DNA of 64,000 nucleotides from Ctena decussata (lineage: Eukaryota > Mollusca > Bivalvia > Lucinida > Lucinidae). The translations under genes were made by a program, and so were the position numbers. Where the stretch lies: assembly GCA_963989385.1 (NCBI GenBank), contig OZ022500.1:77000289-77064288 (forward strand). The letters run 5' to 3'. The notes under the pieces were generated by a model. The model was given only the letters and a program-made list of their open reading frames with translations. It was not told the origin of the DNA and searched no databases. Shown piece by piece: positions 12,108-25,174 of this stretch. Position 1 is the stretch's first letter. The number at the start of each line of letters is the position of its first letter.

Positions 12108-13975
12108 TACAATTGTTTTTCATGCACGAGCGAGTGTGGCTCAGTTGTAAATAACAGCTTAAAAAGAACGTGTATTGACAACACCAACGGAAACAGGCGC
12201 ACTTTACCCGCTAAAAAATACGATCGTGCTCGATCTATATATATATAGATAGTCTTTTAGTCAAACATGTTAAATAAACTGTGATATAGCCTGATCCTTC
12301 CGTTAAAGGCTTTCCGATGGCTTATTTTCGATTTGCTTCTAAAGCGGAGATCATCGACATGCCTGAGCACCGCTAGCAGCACGCAAGTAGTTCGGTGAAA
12401 TTAATGAAAAATAATACTGGTGCATATATTAATATTTATAACATCTTAAATCTTCTTCGTTTTATCTACTTAGATCAAATATGGAAGTTTCTTGGGAAAC
12501 TTCTGGAAAAATGCACGATCTTTTTGCACCAAGACAGAGGCAGCGGATAAATACATTAGTGATAATGCTCGTACCTGCTCGTTTTGGGGGATTTTTCGAC
12601 AAGACGAAGTTTACACAATCGCCGACACCTTTTTTATTTTACACAGTGTGCGAAATCGAAGGGACAATAAATGCATCGAATAAAGTAAGACGTTAGATAT
12701 ATATGTTCTATATCCTGGGGCCTGCATCTGGCGCAATCAAGATTTCAAACACCGTCATCTAAACGTTTATTTTCATTGTTTACATTTTAAGGACAACACC
12801 AATATGGCCGCGCTGTGTTTTGAGCAGTCAACGTTGAATGTGATTTGATATTTCATTACTAAGGAAGTAATTAAATTATGTAGGGCTCGTCTGCAATAAT
12901 ACAGACAATGGACAAATTTGTCTTCAGCAACGAGTCTTAAATAATCAAACGACTGCACGCCGTTTTCCAAACTGGATCAAAGCGCACTTGCTATGGTGTC
13001 ACAGCCTCATGTTTTGCCGAAAGAGAACATTCAGTATCAAGGTTATTTTGGCATATATGTTATTTAAAATAACGATGAGAAGGGCAGCATCTCACTCCCT
13101 TACCCCACCCACTCGAATATCTCGTGAGTGTCTGATGGCTAGGCCTTAACGGCCCGTCAGCCGAACGGATCAAACGAAAAGACGTTCTTGTCTTTCAGCA
13201 GCTCATTTCAGCCGAAGTTTTTTGAATAGCGAATCGGTTTACGTTCGATTGAAGGTGAGAAATGTTATATAAACATACTTTCGATTTAATTTTACAGAAT
13301 TACAATAACCTTTCATAAAGGCTATAACATTATCTAAGTGTGGCTTCAGGTGTGCAAATTGACAAGTAGTATTAAATTCCAAGTAAAATACGGTATGCGA
13401 AACTTATTATCAAGTTAACAAAACCGTTTGTCTTAACTTTAAAGGCTTGTTCTTCCATAACAAAAAAACATAATCAGACAATAAATTAGGCAGACGTCGG
13501 ACATCTTTCATATTTTGAAAAAACACTTTTTCAGTGTTCCTTCGTCAGATCAATCGCTTAATTTGTCTTTGTTTGTGATGTGGTTGGCGTGTAATCTGCG
13601 CTGCGCTATAAGGGTAGACAATAGGATGCCTTGAAGGGTAAACCATTTCCCCTAGTAAATAAACATTCTAAAGGAAAATCCAGTTGTTGACCTACCCAAA
13701 TAGTTTTCATTAACCGTAATGTTTGCGTACCGTTATTGCGGCCGAAAAATCCTATAGAAAAACGTCTTATTATCAGGGCGTTGTCAATGACTATTTGGAT
13801 AAGTAAACAATGGTAATATCGATGATCACTATAATAATCAATGGGGTCTACAGATCTATATAAAGTCGTCAGGCAGCTCCTGCCACACACCTCTTATTCG
13901 CTGCTATCTTTTCTAGAAGGCCCTATAGCACTTGGCGCAAATGCTACATTCAAAATAGGCCATACACCGTTTACG
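12108..13975. other. Intron stretch without recognised genes
   Basis: Short frames at 12481-12696, 12773-12970 and 13606-13890 show no domain I recognise and no good splice context. AT-rich intronic sequence. Confidence 0.4.
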
Positions 13976-13984
13976 ATTCTGCAT

Positions 13985-14072
13985 ACCCTTCATAGCAGAC
14001 ACACAAGGTTGAATCAACCTTGAATCAACATTGATTCAACGCCGTGAAGTCAACCTTGTGTGCCCAGTGGGT
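13985..14072. repeat. Inverted repeat of GTTGAATCAA type
   Basis: CACACAAGGTTGAATCAACC near 14000 pairs with GTCAACCTTGTGTG near 14049, enclosing ACATTGATTCAACG. Similar GATTCAACGTTGATTCAACG words occur near 10580-10640 and 48360-48375, so this is a dispersed short hairpin repeat. Confidence 0.55.
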
Positions 14073-14204
14073 TTGTATATTAAATATACTAGACAAAATA
14101 GAGTAAAGCTCGAATATCATTCCTACAGTTTTAGAGCCATTTCAGGAGTAGTTCGATTATATTCGAGATGATGGAACAATAGAAATTAAAGTTTGTTTGA
14201 GTTA

Positions 14205-14420
14205 TATATCCCGTTCAACAATATTTCAGTCAAATTCATGACGATGAGCGTATGATAATGAAAAAGTGTTTGCAATGAAAATACCGTTAGAAGGCAAAGG
14301 TTTTCCATAGCCTAGCAGCCGTAGGGGCAGTGGGTTAGAGGCCAACTGTGGCTTGGGCACAGCAAATGAAAGGCGGAACCCATCCCGCTTGTTTCGCTGC
14401 CTTCTCCTTCCCTGATTCAA
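14205..14420 (-). mobile_element. Degenerate tRNA-derived SINE (family T1)
   Basis: A body-like AATATTTCAGTCAAATTCATGA block at about 14220 and a TATGATAATGAAAAAGTG block are followed by a tRNA-like segment near 14310-14360. More diverged than the other copies. Confidence 0.4.
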
Positions 14421-15044
14421 AGCAGGTACTCATTTACTGCCGGGTTGACAGAAAAAGTTTTCCAGTCGTCGCATGGCCAAACCAGGCCGTGATCTCACCA
14501 CGTTGCAGCGACTTTCTACACCATAACCGATCGTCTCTAACCACTCAACCACGGCGCCTTTCAAAATACCGTTACGGTGTCAATATTTTCCTAGAGGAGT
14601 TAGCTATCGCTAAACCGATTGGGCAACCAAGGCTCTTATACTGAATAAAGAAAAGTACGATCAGTAACTGTAGATATTCTTCACAAGAGGTACACCCTTA
14701 GAACAAGTACATGCACTTTTCATGCTTGTCTCTGCGAGTGCCTAGGTTTTTTCTTATTATGTGCCACCCATGTGTTGCACGCAACATACCCAAATATCCA
14801 AAGAATAACTCTTTCCCTAGAAATCATTAAAGTATTTTCAGTGAATCACAGGCTGGAAGCATGAGTGACAGCATACTTCAGCATCATTCAGGAGACAAAG
14901 AATATAGCGATTACGTTCCCTTTTCCGTTTTTTTTTGCTGTGAAATCACCTTTTGCGTCGTACACAATGAACTACAGTGGCAATATTTACCGTGATGTCT
15001 CTAAATATCGGACATGATCTAAATGCTGGGGAAAACCAGCATAA

Positions 15045-15770
15045 TAATAAGAACCCTAAAATCTACCCCTTACGTAATCTTAACCTTGCAAAGTTGTCCT
15101 AAGTCCGAAGTCAGTGGACCATGACATATGGCTCTTCATGACCTGATTCTTATATATTCCTAATGTACTTCGGGGTGGTTGGGTGGTGCGATGGTGCTGG
15201 GTATAACATACAGTGCCGGGTCGTTCTTCTGATTTGAATAATAGTAGGACAATGGCCAAATGTGCTTGCAGTTGGTGCGGGTGGGGGTTGTTTAGACATT
15301 TTTTCTCTCGTCAATCGTTTCTCTTTTCTTTCTCCCTCTCTTTGGGAGACGGCCCGATATAGACTGAAATACTGTCTCAAAGGGCCGTTAAACCCAAAAC
15401 AACCAACCAACCAAACTCCTAACGTACTTACAAATATTAATGCTCATACAAGTTTTCAAATTGTTACAATAATAGAAACCCTAAAATCTATCTCTTACAA
15501 AAATCTTATAGTGAAAAATTAGCCAAAGTCCGAAGTCAGTGGACCGTGACATATACATCGTAATGACCGTGACCGTGACACATACATCTTAATGACATTA
15601 TTCTTGTGTATTCCTGTTGTACTTATAAATATACACCTTCGTACAAATTTCGAGTTGCTACAATAATAGGAGCCCTGAAGTCTACATCTTACAAAAGTCT
15701 TAATCATGCGAGAAGTCCGAAGTCAGTGGACCGTGACATACGGATCACAATACCCTGATTCTGAGGTACC
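15045..15770. repeat. Tandem repeat, ~180-bp unit, interrupted by a SINE
   Basis: The block AGTCCGAAGTCAGTGGACC occurs near 15103, 15528 and 15715, each time followed by GTGACATA-like sequence and preceded by an ACCCTAAAATCTA-like block. The first two copies are separated by an inserted SINE-like sequence at 15170-15410; without it the unit is about 180 bases. Confidence 0.65.
15170..15410 (+). mobile_element. SINE-like insert (family T2)
   Basis: Begins GGGTGGTGCGATGGTGCTGG and ends with GGGCCGTTAAACCCAAAAC and a CAACCAACCAACC tail. The complement of related sequence is at 40290-40445 and the 3' part at about 34130-34190 (GAGACAGTATTTCAGTCTAT with a GGGCCGTCTCCCAGAGAG block). It sits inside the ~180-bp tandem repeat. 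Confidence 0.55.
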
Positions 15771-16030
15771 TCTTACAAACATCTTAACCTGAGTCTAAGA
15801 GAATCACGTAAATGTACGCTAGTACATGTACGCACTACCGGAACACAATATGCCCCCGGCATCATATGATGCGGGGGCTTAAAAAACTTGGGTATGAAAT
15901 GCACAGATTTAAAATGATATTTGTTCAACTATAAAATGCACATAAACATTTTTGCCTTAAATGTTTGGAAACTACAAAGAGATTTTCAACTGAAAATATG
16001 CAGTTTTAAATAGATGTTGATGCTGTTTTT

Positions 16031-17952
16031 AGCTCAGAGGTGAGCTTATAGGATGGGAGTCGAGCCGTCGTCCGTCCGTGGGTGCGTGGGTGGGTGCGTG
16101 GGTGCGTCAACACTTTCAAACATAAATATCTCAGAGACCAGTGGGCCGATCGCAATCAAATTTTATCTGAAGCATCATTTGGGTAGGGGAAAGGCTGCAT
16201 TAGGTTTTGGTGCCGATCAGCTTAGAACTCTGGTTTCCATGGCAACAGATAGCCCCCATAGGGTTATAATGGGGAAAATGGCGACATCACGTTTTCTCGA
16301 CTGTTTTTGATTAGATCCTTATCATACTTGAAGGTAATGATGACATACATAAGAGCTTGGATGAGTTCGAAATTTGGCCGGATTCGAGCACAGACTACGG
16401 AGTTAGCTGCCCTTGAGCGTTTGAAAAAAAAATCCCATTGTGTTATAATGGAGAAAACAACATCATCACATTTTTTTAAAAACATTGTCATCGCTCAATT
16501 GCCTACATTTCTCAACAGATTTTAAAATAACTTCACACAAATGTAGGGCATGACAATATCTCGAGCAAGTTCGACTTTCAGGATGCTGCGCCAAAGTTCA
16601 AGGTCACTGTGGCTATTTTTAGAAAAACTTTGTCAGCGCTCTATCACCTACATTTCTCAGCAGATTTTAAAATAACTTCACACAAATGTAGGACATGGCA
16701 ATATCTCAAACAAGTTCGACTTTCAGGATGCTGCGCCTGAGGTCAAGGTCACTGTGGCTATTTTTAGAAAAACATTGTCAGCGCTCTAGCACCTACATTT
16801 CTCAGCAGATTTTAAAATAACTTCACACAAATGTAGGGCATGACAATATCTCGAGCAAGTTTGACTTTCAGGGTGCTGCACCCAAGGTCAAAGTCACTGT
16901 GGCTATTTTTAGAAAAACTTTGACAGCGCTCTAGCACCTACATTTCTCAATGGATTTTAAAATAAATACACACAAATGTAGAGCATGACAATATCTCGAC
17001 CAAGTTTGACTTTCAGGGTGCTGTGACCAAGGTCACTGTGGCTATCTTTAGAAAAACTTTGTCATCGCCCTAGCACCGTCATTTCTCCATGGATTTTGAA
17101 TTAACTTCACACAAATGTAGGGTATGACAATATCTCAAGCAAGTTTGACTTAAAGGATGCTGTGCCCAAGGTCAAGGTCACTGTGGCTATTTTTAGAAAA
17201 ACTTCGTCATCGCTCTAGCACCTACATTTCTCAACGGATTTTAAAATAAATTCACACAAATGTAGGGCATGACAATATCTCGAGTAAGTTTGACTTTCAG
17301 GGTGCTGCAGTCAAGGTTTGTGATTAGATCCTTATCATACTTGCAGGTAATGATGACATACATAAGAGCTTGGATGAGTTCGAAATTCGGCCGGATTCGA
17401 GCACAGACTGCGGAGTTAGCTGCCCTTGAGCGTTTAAAAAAAATCCCATAGTCATAATGGAGAAAACAACGTCATCACATTTTCATTTTTCATCGGATCC
17501 TCTTCATACTTGCAGGTAATGAGGATATGCATAAAAGCTTGGATTAGTTAGCATTTCGGCTAGATCCCACCACTGACTATGGAGAACCTGCCCTGAGCAT
17601 CCAAAAAATCAATGTCGCCACTTTTTCTTGGTTTCTACTGATCCGATCCTTTTCAAACTTGCAGGTAATGAGGAAATGCATAATATCTTAAACAAGTTCA
17701 AATTTTGGCCAGATCAGGCCAACCACTACGAAGTTAGCTGCCATTGACAGCTCTGTCTATTGTGCTCTTGATCGGATACTTTTTAAACTTGCATATATTA
17801 AATGAGGGCATACATAATGTTTTGGATGAGTTTAATTTTCAGCCTGATTGGACCACTGACTGTGGAGTTAGCTGCCCTTGAGCATCTTAAATATCCCTAT
17901 AGGTTTACAATGTCTCTCAGGTGAACAATAGTTGCCCTTTGGGCTACTTGTT
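16031..17952. mobile_element. Pearl-like element P1 with 145-bp tandem core
   Basis: Starts AGCTCAGAGGTGAGCTTATA, then a GTCGTCCGTCCGTGGGTGCG microsatellite, a block with AATATCTCAGAGACCAGTGG, a tandem array, and an end with CAGGTGAAC...GCCCTTTGGGCTACTTGTT. The array (about 16495-17310) has roughly six units of about 145 bases keyed on CCTACATTTCTCA (near 16502, 16647, 16791, 16937, 17075, 17221). Both ends match element P3 (34452-37380). The order hairpin or short repeat, CCGT microsatellite, tandem core, repeated terminal motif fits the bivalve 'pearl' type and non-autonomous Helitron/Helentron relatives; that link is from memory. Confidence 0.6.
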
Positions 17953-18354
17953 GATTAAGGTAGCTGAATGACCACCTGCTTAGGAAAGAACTGCTCATTT
18001 GGTTTACCGTGCGTGTCTTTCATGAACTTGTGTCAATTTTTCCATGTGTGTGTGCGTCGTTCCCAATTGGTTTTGAGAGCGGGATGTGAGATTTGATTGT
18101 ATTGATTCCTGATCATTGCCTATCTTTTTTCTTTACTGGACAAAATATACAGGAATCAAACAATTGAGATGGCATTTCTTGATCTACCGATAATTATCCA
18201 AAATATGTTTTATATGGTGAGTTAGCATTATTTAGCATTTGTTATACCATCAATTTCAAAATTTTGCGCCATTTCATTTAAGCGCAGCAATCCTTCAAAT
18301 CACATTTTCCTCAAAATACAAAATATTTCGCAATGAGCAAGGTCTACACTAGAA

Positions 18355-18480
18355 AGGGTGATATAAAATAGTTATACCATGGTTTGTCCACCTGTACGGG
18401 AGATAATCCACTCGCTGAAGCTCGCGTATTATTTCCTCGTACAGGCGGACAAACCGTGGTATAACTATTACATAGTGGGA
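18355..18480. mobile_element. Foldback MITE (hairpin)
   Basis: AATAGTTATACCATGGTTTG near 18368 pairs with CAAACCGTGGTATAACTATT near 18450, and TCCACCTGTACG with CGTACAGGCGGA. Short loop, no coding. Confidence 0.75.
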
Positions 18481-18869
18481 ATATTGATAATAATACGAAA
18501 TGAAAGACAATAAAATTAGAATCTTACATATAACGATGACTAATACAAAGTTAATACAAAATATTGAGCTGATGTAGGAATAATAAATTTTGAAAATATA
18601 CAAATAATTCAATGTTTATGGTTGCGATTCAATCAAATGTTATAAAACGGTATGGGATACTATATATATATTTCTGTTTTGAAATGGGCATTTATTACAT
18701 ATACCCAACAATACATTATTTACTCTGAGCTCATGAAATCTAAATTTTTCCGAAAAAATATTGTTGCTTCGAAATGATAAAATGTTGGAAGTCTATAACT
18801 CTCTAGAAGAAACGGTAATGGGCAATGTTGTGGTATCATGAACTGATAAACTAATATATGTTAAAAAAT

Positions 18870-18916
18870 CTTTCTCTCTCTCTCTCGCTCCACTCTCTCT
18901 CTCTCTCTCTCTCTCC
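18870..18916. repeat. (CT)n microsatellite
   Basis: Interrupted CT dinucleotide tract; the Glu/Arg-rich frame on the other strand comes from it. Confidence 0.95.
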
Positions 18917-19419
18917 ACTTTCAGGGCATAGCACATTATGGTAATCGATCTTTATGTGTTGTTTAACGGAATAAGGTATGCTTAAAATTCTGCTAAAAAA
19001 GTGTATAAGTAATAAATTATGTAACATATTTGGCCCCAACGCAGACATACACGAACACAGTTATCAGTAAACATATGGAAAATGGCTACTTCTACTTCTA
19101 CGAATGGTTGCGATGAAACGTTGGTATTATTAGGAGGATTCAAATGAAGTAAAATAATTAAGAATAAAACAATTGAACAAAAAATAATTATAACATGATA
19201 TTTACGTTTTCCCCATTGAATGCATAGGAATTAGTGGCGTCTTGTGAAAATTTGTGATATTTCATGTTGCCAACGTCGAGACATGCCAATTTTGCGCATT
19301 GTTGACGTCGAATGTTAACATTTGCTTCTGCCGATGTCCGTCTCAAAAATGTGCTTTAGAAAACATTGTAATATATTTGCATTTAATTACTTGTAATGTA
19401 GGAATCTAAATAATATTTT

Positions 19420-19540
19420 CTTACCCGTGAATTATCGCTGATTAAAATCACTACGGCTTCGCCATCGTGAATTGATATTTCGTGACCTGCCCTCCAACAA
19501 CATGCGTTAAACAGCGATAACTCACGGGTAAGGAAATTTT
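19420..19540. mobile_element. Foldback MITE (hairpin)
   Basis: TTTTCTTACCCGTGAATTATCGCTG near 19417 pairs with CAGCGATAACTCACGGGTAAGGAAA near 19513. No coding capacity. Confidence 0.65.
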
Positions 19541-19589
19541 TTATCTTAAATAAGTGTATTCATAACGCTCTTGTTAACGGATAAATGAG

Positions 19590-20690
19590 AAAGTGGTTAA
19601 AGTACCCAAATCATAAGTTCGAACTCGTAAGTCATTTTAACATTGACAATTCCGGAATATTCTAGATACACAGATATGGGCCCCAAAATAAAGGTGTGAT
19701 CAGTTGCTCGCGAGTAGTATGCATCACTTGCATTGTAGTATGCAACACTTGCCTTTTAAAATACACCCGCCATATCTATGTATCAGTGGAAAAAGTCAGT
19801 GAAAATGAAAGTCCGGTATTGAAAGCTTAATTAAGCTTCGACTGAGGCCGTCCAATCGAAAACTATTTTAGAAACGGCCACATTGTACGGATCATTGTTT
19901 CCCATTTAACTTTTTAACTGTCTAAACAAACTTAACTTTATGATGACCCTGTGTAGTTCCATCTTTTTTTAAAAAAAATTCTTGATATTTGGAACAGGCT
20001 ATAGCATAGCCAACTATCTGAAAGACATAAACTCCGTATGCAGGTGCCGAAGGGATATTACTAGTCAAAAATGGTAAGTTTACTATGGGAGAATTGAAGT
20101 TGTCCCTCTTGTCAAGAAGCCTAGTAAATACCTTTCCATTGTCAATATAGAGGTTACAATCTAAGCATGAGGCAGATGAACTGGACTCTGTGGTATCTTT
20201 AATTTCAAGTTCACATGTATAGATGAGGTCAATAAACTCCGACATTTTTTAATTTTTTAGAGACAGAATATCGTCTATGTACCTGTAGGTGAAGTTGAAT
20301 GTCTATGCAAAGTGTTTATTACCCTCTTTTAAGTGTCCTTGTACAAACACCGCCTAATACCCTTAAAGAAACATGTTTGCAAGTAAGGGGGCGCAGTTAG
20401 TGCTCATTGGAATACCAACTGTCTGCTAAAAATCCGTCCGCTAAACTCCACGTAAATATTGTCGATAAGAAATTCCAGCATTTTAATGACATCATCTTCA
20501 GAATATTTTGTATGCCCATCATAGTGGCCCGTAACGAAATATGTGTCCAGATACCCATGAACAACGTCTTGTACCGACGAGTTCCGTTTTTGTGGAAGAA
20601 ACACTTGTTTACAATATCTTTTAATTTAGATTTTAATTTTGTCATCTGGTATTGTCGTATAAAGCGTAGAGAAGTCGAAGTTTTCTTAAG
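19590..20690 (-). mobile_element. Decayed RT element (family B)
   Basis: Minus-strand remnants include FLIDNIYVEFSGRIFSRQL (near 20430-20485), EFIDLIYTCELEIKDTT (near 20190-20240) and KRDNFNSPIVNLPFL followed by APAYGVYVFQIVGYA (near 20000-20105). These correspond to the motif block before GIPMG and the C-terminal block of the family A enzyme. Frameshifts and stops separate them. The downstream tail (about 19590-19870) is shared with 1330-1565 and 24005-24240. A dead copy. Confidence 0.7.
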
Positions 20691-21607
20691 TTATCTACTA
20701 GAAAAATTGCTTGGGCTTCCAAACTTTCCGAGCCGAGCCGCCGGGAATCTAGTTTTTTAGACACGTGTTAACCTGAAATTGTCACCAGGACACCAGTGGC
20801 GTTCTTTGAATAAAAATGATATGAAGACCCGGCGAGGGACGGGTTTATGAGTTTATACAACATGAAACAACAAATTTTAATTTAGACAGGTAGCATCAGA
20901 TACAGTTATGGATTATTTTTATTAGAGTATCCATAATAAAAGTTTATCTTAAAGCACATAATGTGGACTGTAACACTAATGCATTATGAGAGACTATAAC
21001 TCTATTTGTCATATTACCTATACGTCTCAGCAATTTATAAAAAAAAAGAAAATATCATAATGCGCTTAGTTCAAAGCATGATTATTTACATATGTATATG
21101 CTCAATATAGTGCGACTGAGTATCTACCGTCATGGGAAACACCCTTGCAATCCTTATCGATGACGCAACTGTTTTAGCTTCAATTGTAAAACCTGTTTGG
21201 CCCGTCCGATCAACCCGACTGTGTTAATTTGCTTCGAACTAGAACTATCAGAAAATCTGGCTATGTCCCCGCTGTGGCGCTTCAACCTGTGTATGGCATG
21301 TTTGAAATAAACAGAGCTCCATTTAACAAATCTACCTGTATTAACAGTCTGTCAGTAACATTTGCTGAAAAGTCTGATAATACATATACACAGCACTGAT
21401 AGAAAGAAAACTGAATAGTTACATGAAAAAATAAGCAATTTGAATATGAAAACACTATCACTATTATGGAAGGAAGCATGTGTGTGTGTGTGTGATTTTG
21501 GTTGTATGGTGGGGAAGAAAAAGGGAAATACCTCATTACTAGTGTTCATTGATACTTTAGCAGTTATATAACTGAATGTTCTGTTTTGTAATGCGTTATC
21601 TTTACAG

Positions 21608-21779
21608 ATTATGCCTCTGTAAATTGTAACCCCACATGTATTACGGTACCTACCAATATATCAGGACTTGCTTGTAATGAAACGAGCCTTGAGTGCTTGT
21701 ATGGTTGTCATCAAGGTTACGGGGGAAAGAGATGCCAGTTCAGATGTGACGATAACTGTCTCAATTGTACTACAGAAAG
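21608..21779 (+). CDS. MEGF/Draper-like receptor, EGF-like exon
   Basis: Gene 1 exon between TTTACAG (ends 21607) and GTTTGT (21780). The first two bases complete a codon opened at 6612 and the exon leaves two bases (phase 2). It encodes about 57 residues with cysteines in EGF-like order: CNPTC, then LECLYGC, then QGYGGKRC, then the start of the next repeat (CDDNCLNC). No stop appears in this phase, while neighbouring phases are closed. It contains the sequons NIS, NET and NCT. The donor GTTTGT is weaker than the others but also appears at two gene 2 exon ends. Confidence 0.8.
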
Positions 21780-23990
21780 GTTTGTTTTATCTATATGTAT
21801 AGAATAAATTATTTACCTATAACTTTAAAAATCATAACTGACTTTTTTTCTCAAATTCTATCGTCATATTTATTCATTCATCATTTTAGGTCTGCCGAGA
21901 AACACTAACATAAATGGTATTTATTGTCCTTACACATAAGAAATTGCCGTTATTTTGCATTAATGAGTCTCGTATATATGAAATTTACTTCTAATATTCA
22001 GAGTTAGCACCAACAACAAAAAACCGAAAAAATGAAAAGAAAAAATGAAAAAAAAGAAAGAAAAGACACAACCTCGGTCCATACACTGCCGGCGAAAGTA
22101 CTTGTGAAATAGTGGTGACAATTTTAGCGTAATGCATAGCGAGTTTAACTAGTAAGTATTGTAAACAGAGTCGCGGGTGATCGAAAAATGAAGCTGTAAA
22201 AGTTTGTTGTGAAACTGTCCGTAAAAATGCCATTTAGTGGGGCTACCTGCAAATGCAATGAAAAGGCCATGCAAGCCATGTGAATATTTCGCTTAAATAC
22301 CACGAATTTCGTGAAAAATATTCTCCCCATTATTATTTGCGAAATTGTTAAGGGGATAACAAGGAGTATGTAACTCATATAGAATGGCCATTCTCAGCTA
22401 GAGACTGTCGAATTATTTCACGCCCTTGATGTTGGATGCGTTTGATCTCTTACGGGTCTTGAAATGTTCACACCTTTTGACAAGTCTGGGCCACAGTTAA
22501 GAAAGCATGTAATTGACAATTTTTTTTATTTATATGAAATTTTCACGGTATGATGTCATGTAAAATTGTTAGGTTTTCTTGTTAAGATTTTTACGGCCTC
22601 TAAGTTTTAATGGGGTAAACAAAAAACAATACTTCAAAAGGCAACACTCTAACGTCTAGGGGCTTTCACAAAATCGTGAAAATTCACAGACTGTCTACAG
22701 GATTTTAACAGATTTTTACTACAATAGTGACGGTACTTGGTTCATACACTGTTCTAGAAATAAATGCGACAAAAATGAATTTACTAATCCGTTTTGGAAA
22801 TGTTTAGAGTGTAAAGTAAGTCCGTAAATATAATTCCTTGCATACACGGTCACCGCTGTATAGTTTTTACGCTCTCTCCCTCTCTCTCTGTTTCTCTCTC
22901 ACTCTCTCTCTCTCTCTGTTCAATTTGAAGACCATACTTATGGGTTCAACTAAAATGGTTTTCAACTGGATCATTTGAAACTAGGCCTCTTTGGTATGAC
23001 ATGAGAATGCCAAAAATATTTTTGAATAGCTTCTACGTAAAATATTATGCGAAACCCATCCCTTTAACGATACAAAAGTAAATACTCTGAGCCGACCTTT
23101 TTCGGATGTGCTGTCTGAGGTCAGTTTTAAGAATTCGCAAACACTATGAGGACATTTTTTCTCGAGGTGAGCTTCCATTATCTAAACGACAATAAGCGGG
23201 ATCATAAAATTGATTAAAATTTATATCGAGGAATACAAAATCTACGTTTTGGCTGCATACATGCCTACTATTGCAACGTACTAGATGTTTTTATTTATTA
23301 AAGGAGTACAATACAACTGGATTTTAACGTCCTATAAAGTTTGAATATATCAGTGTTCTAGAGAAGGCCCTCTCGCTGACATCGATTAATCATAATTTTA
23401 CATTGCTAAATGAAAGCTCTAAACAGTCATTTCAGTACATTCGACACGTGTTATTAAAAGAACCGTGCTGGACTGGCATTCAACACAAACAACGAGGGCA
23501 ACACATGCCAACAAAACTTTCTGATTATAAAACTCAATTGATTTCGCAAACTGTTTCATTTAAATTCAAATTATCATTCTTACGGACTCGACAGTTTGTT
23601 AGACCTCACAGTGAAAGAAACCTTTCGAATAAATTCTGTTTGGTATAAATACAAAGCAAAAATAGGTTTCTTCATCAATTCGTTGCCATTGTCGTTGTAG
23701 CCCGAAATTGTTTTTGCAGCGTTGCTGAACCATGCATACCAATTGAATGAAGATATTATTCTTAGTTTAAGAATCGGAAGTCAGTCGGTCCGTGAGACTA
23801 TACTTCTGAAACAAACTCACTCTGGTTAGAGGAATAAAACAAGTTTCCTGTACGTACGTAGTCTTCGTTTCCTGTGTTAAATAGCAGACCAGTGTAAAAC
23901 GGATACATAAGAATATCCGTTATGTAAGCTTTGGAACAGCGGAAATAGAGATCTCGCTGCAACAACTGGCGCTCAACAACACAAACCTTC
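21780..23990. other. Intron stretch; one microsatellite
   Basis: No coding signal recognised. An interrupted (CT)n tract lies at about 22872-22918. Short frames at 21991-22378, 22981-23178 and 23403-23648 show no domain. Confidence 0.45.
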
Positions 23991-24004
23991 AAGCCATCGT
24001 TTTG

Positions 24005-24360
24005 AAGAAAAAGTGGTCAAAGTGCCAAAAACCATAAGTCCGAAATTGTAAGTCATATAAACATTGACCGTTCCGAGATATTTTAGATACACACTCATGG
24101 GCCCTAAAACAGAGATGTGATCAGGTGCTCGCGAGTACTAAGAATCACCTGCCTATTATAATACATCCGCCATATCTATGTATCTGGTGAAAATGAAAGT
24201 CTGGTATTTGAAAGTATACTTCGACCGAAGCCATCATATCCAAAATAGGTTTAGGAATGGCAATATTGTAGAGAATAACTAGGTCATTATGTCTCATATA
24301 GAACTTTATAACTCTTGACACAAGCCTCGCTTTGCGATTACCCTGTGATAACAATTTACT
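24005..24360 (-). mobile_element. RT-element fragment (family B), 3' end
   Basis: The minus strand encodes LLSQGNRKARL..VIKFYMRHNDLV near 24280-24350, matching the KLxxQGY...KFYxRH region of the RT at 8232-8813. Its non-coding tail (GGGCCCTAAAACAGAGATGT, then ACATCCGCCATATCTATG) matches 19670-19780. Confidence 0.65.
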
Positions 24361-24479
24361 GATGATGAGATTCCCTCTATCAACAAATGTTGTTTGTCAC
24401 TTTGACTGTTTTGATTTATGGTTTGTTATGTTAAGGCTAGCCTTGACATTATAAAATTGAAAGTAGATTAAATAGATGT

Positions 24480-24960
24480 TAAATGTTTTACGCATAATTT
24501 GTTCTTATTGTCAAGGTTGGTGCTTTTTGTAAGACTGTTATGTGGGGTGTGGCTGTTTTTGTTAGGCTAAACAACTAAGTATCTGATGAACCAAGGCAGA
24601 GTGAAGGGCGACGGTTGTCGACCACAAACTGGTTAAGCCACCCCCATCCCCCCACAAGTGTTTTGAGTGATGATTGTTGCTTGGCATATTGTTTGTGACG
24701 TTAAGACCAGCCCTTACATAAAAATACATGTAGGTAAAAATAGATGTTCAGTGTTTTTTTGTGTTTTTTGTATAATTTGTTCTTCTTGTCCGGGTTAATG
24801 TTATCGTCAATCTGTTGTGTGGGTTGTGAATGTTAATGCTTGCGTGGACAACTAAGTGCCCGTTGAACCAAGGCAGAGCCAAGGGCGAGGTTTGATCGAC
24901 AATAAACCGGTTAAGCCCCCACCCCCCGCCCCCCACCCCCACGCAGTATTTAATTACTGG
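24480..24960. repeat. Two related blocks of an interspersed repeat
   Basis: The block CAACTAAGT(A/G)..., followed by GAACCAAGGCAGAG and GGGCGA...TCGAC, occurs near 24570-24625 and 24848-24905, and in similar form near 1983-2035. Two diverged tandem units of about 270 bases, probably tail sequence of the family A retroelement. Confidence 0.45.
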
Positions 24961-25174
24961 TCGTCCCAAGGCTGCTGTTCTGTTTCGGTTCTTTTTGGTT
25001 GTTTGCATTGTTGTTATTGATATATTGTTTGTGATGTTCAGGTTAGCCCGTTGACCATCTACATGGGATATGGGTGTTCACATGGCTGCCGCTGGTGTTG
25101 TCTTTGGTGATGACTAATTTTGTGTTGTCTCTTTCCCACATGGTGTCTTGGGTTGGATCTGGAATTATGTTAGT

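Noticed and set aside
20407..20760. Plus-strand frame of 117 codons
   Set aside because: It is the antisense of the decayed family B RT fragment, whose motifs read on the minus strand.
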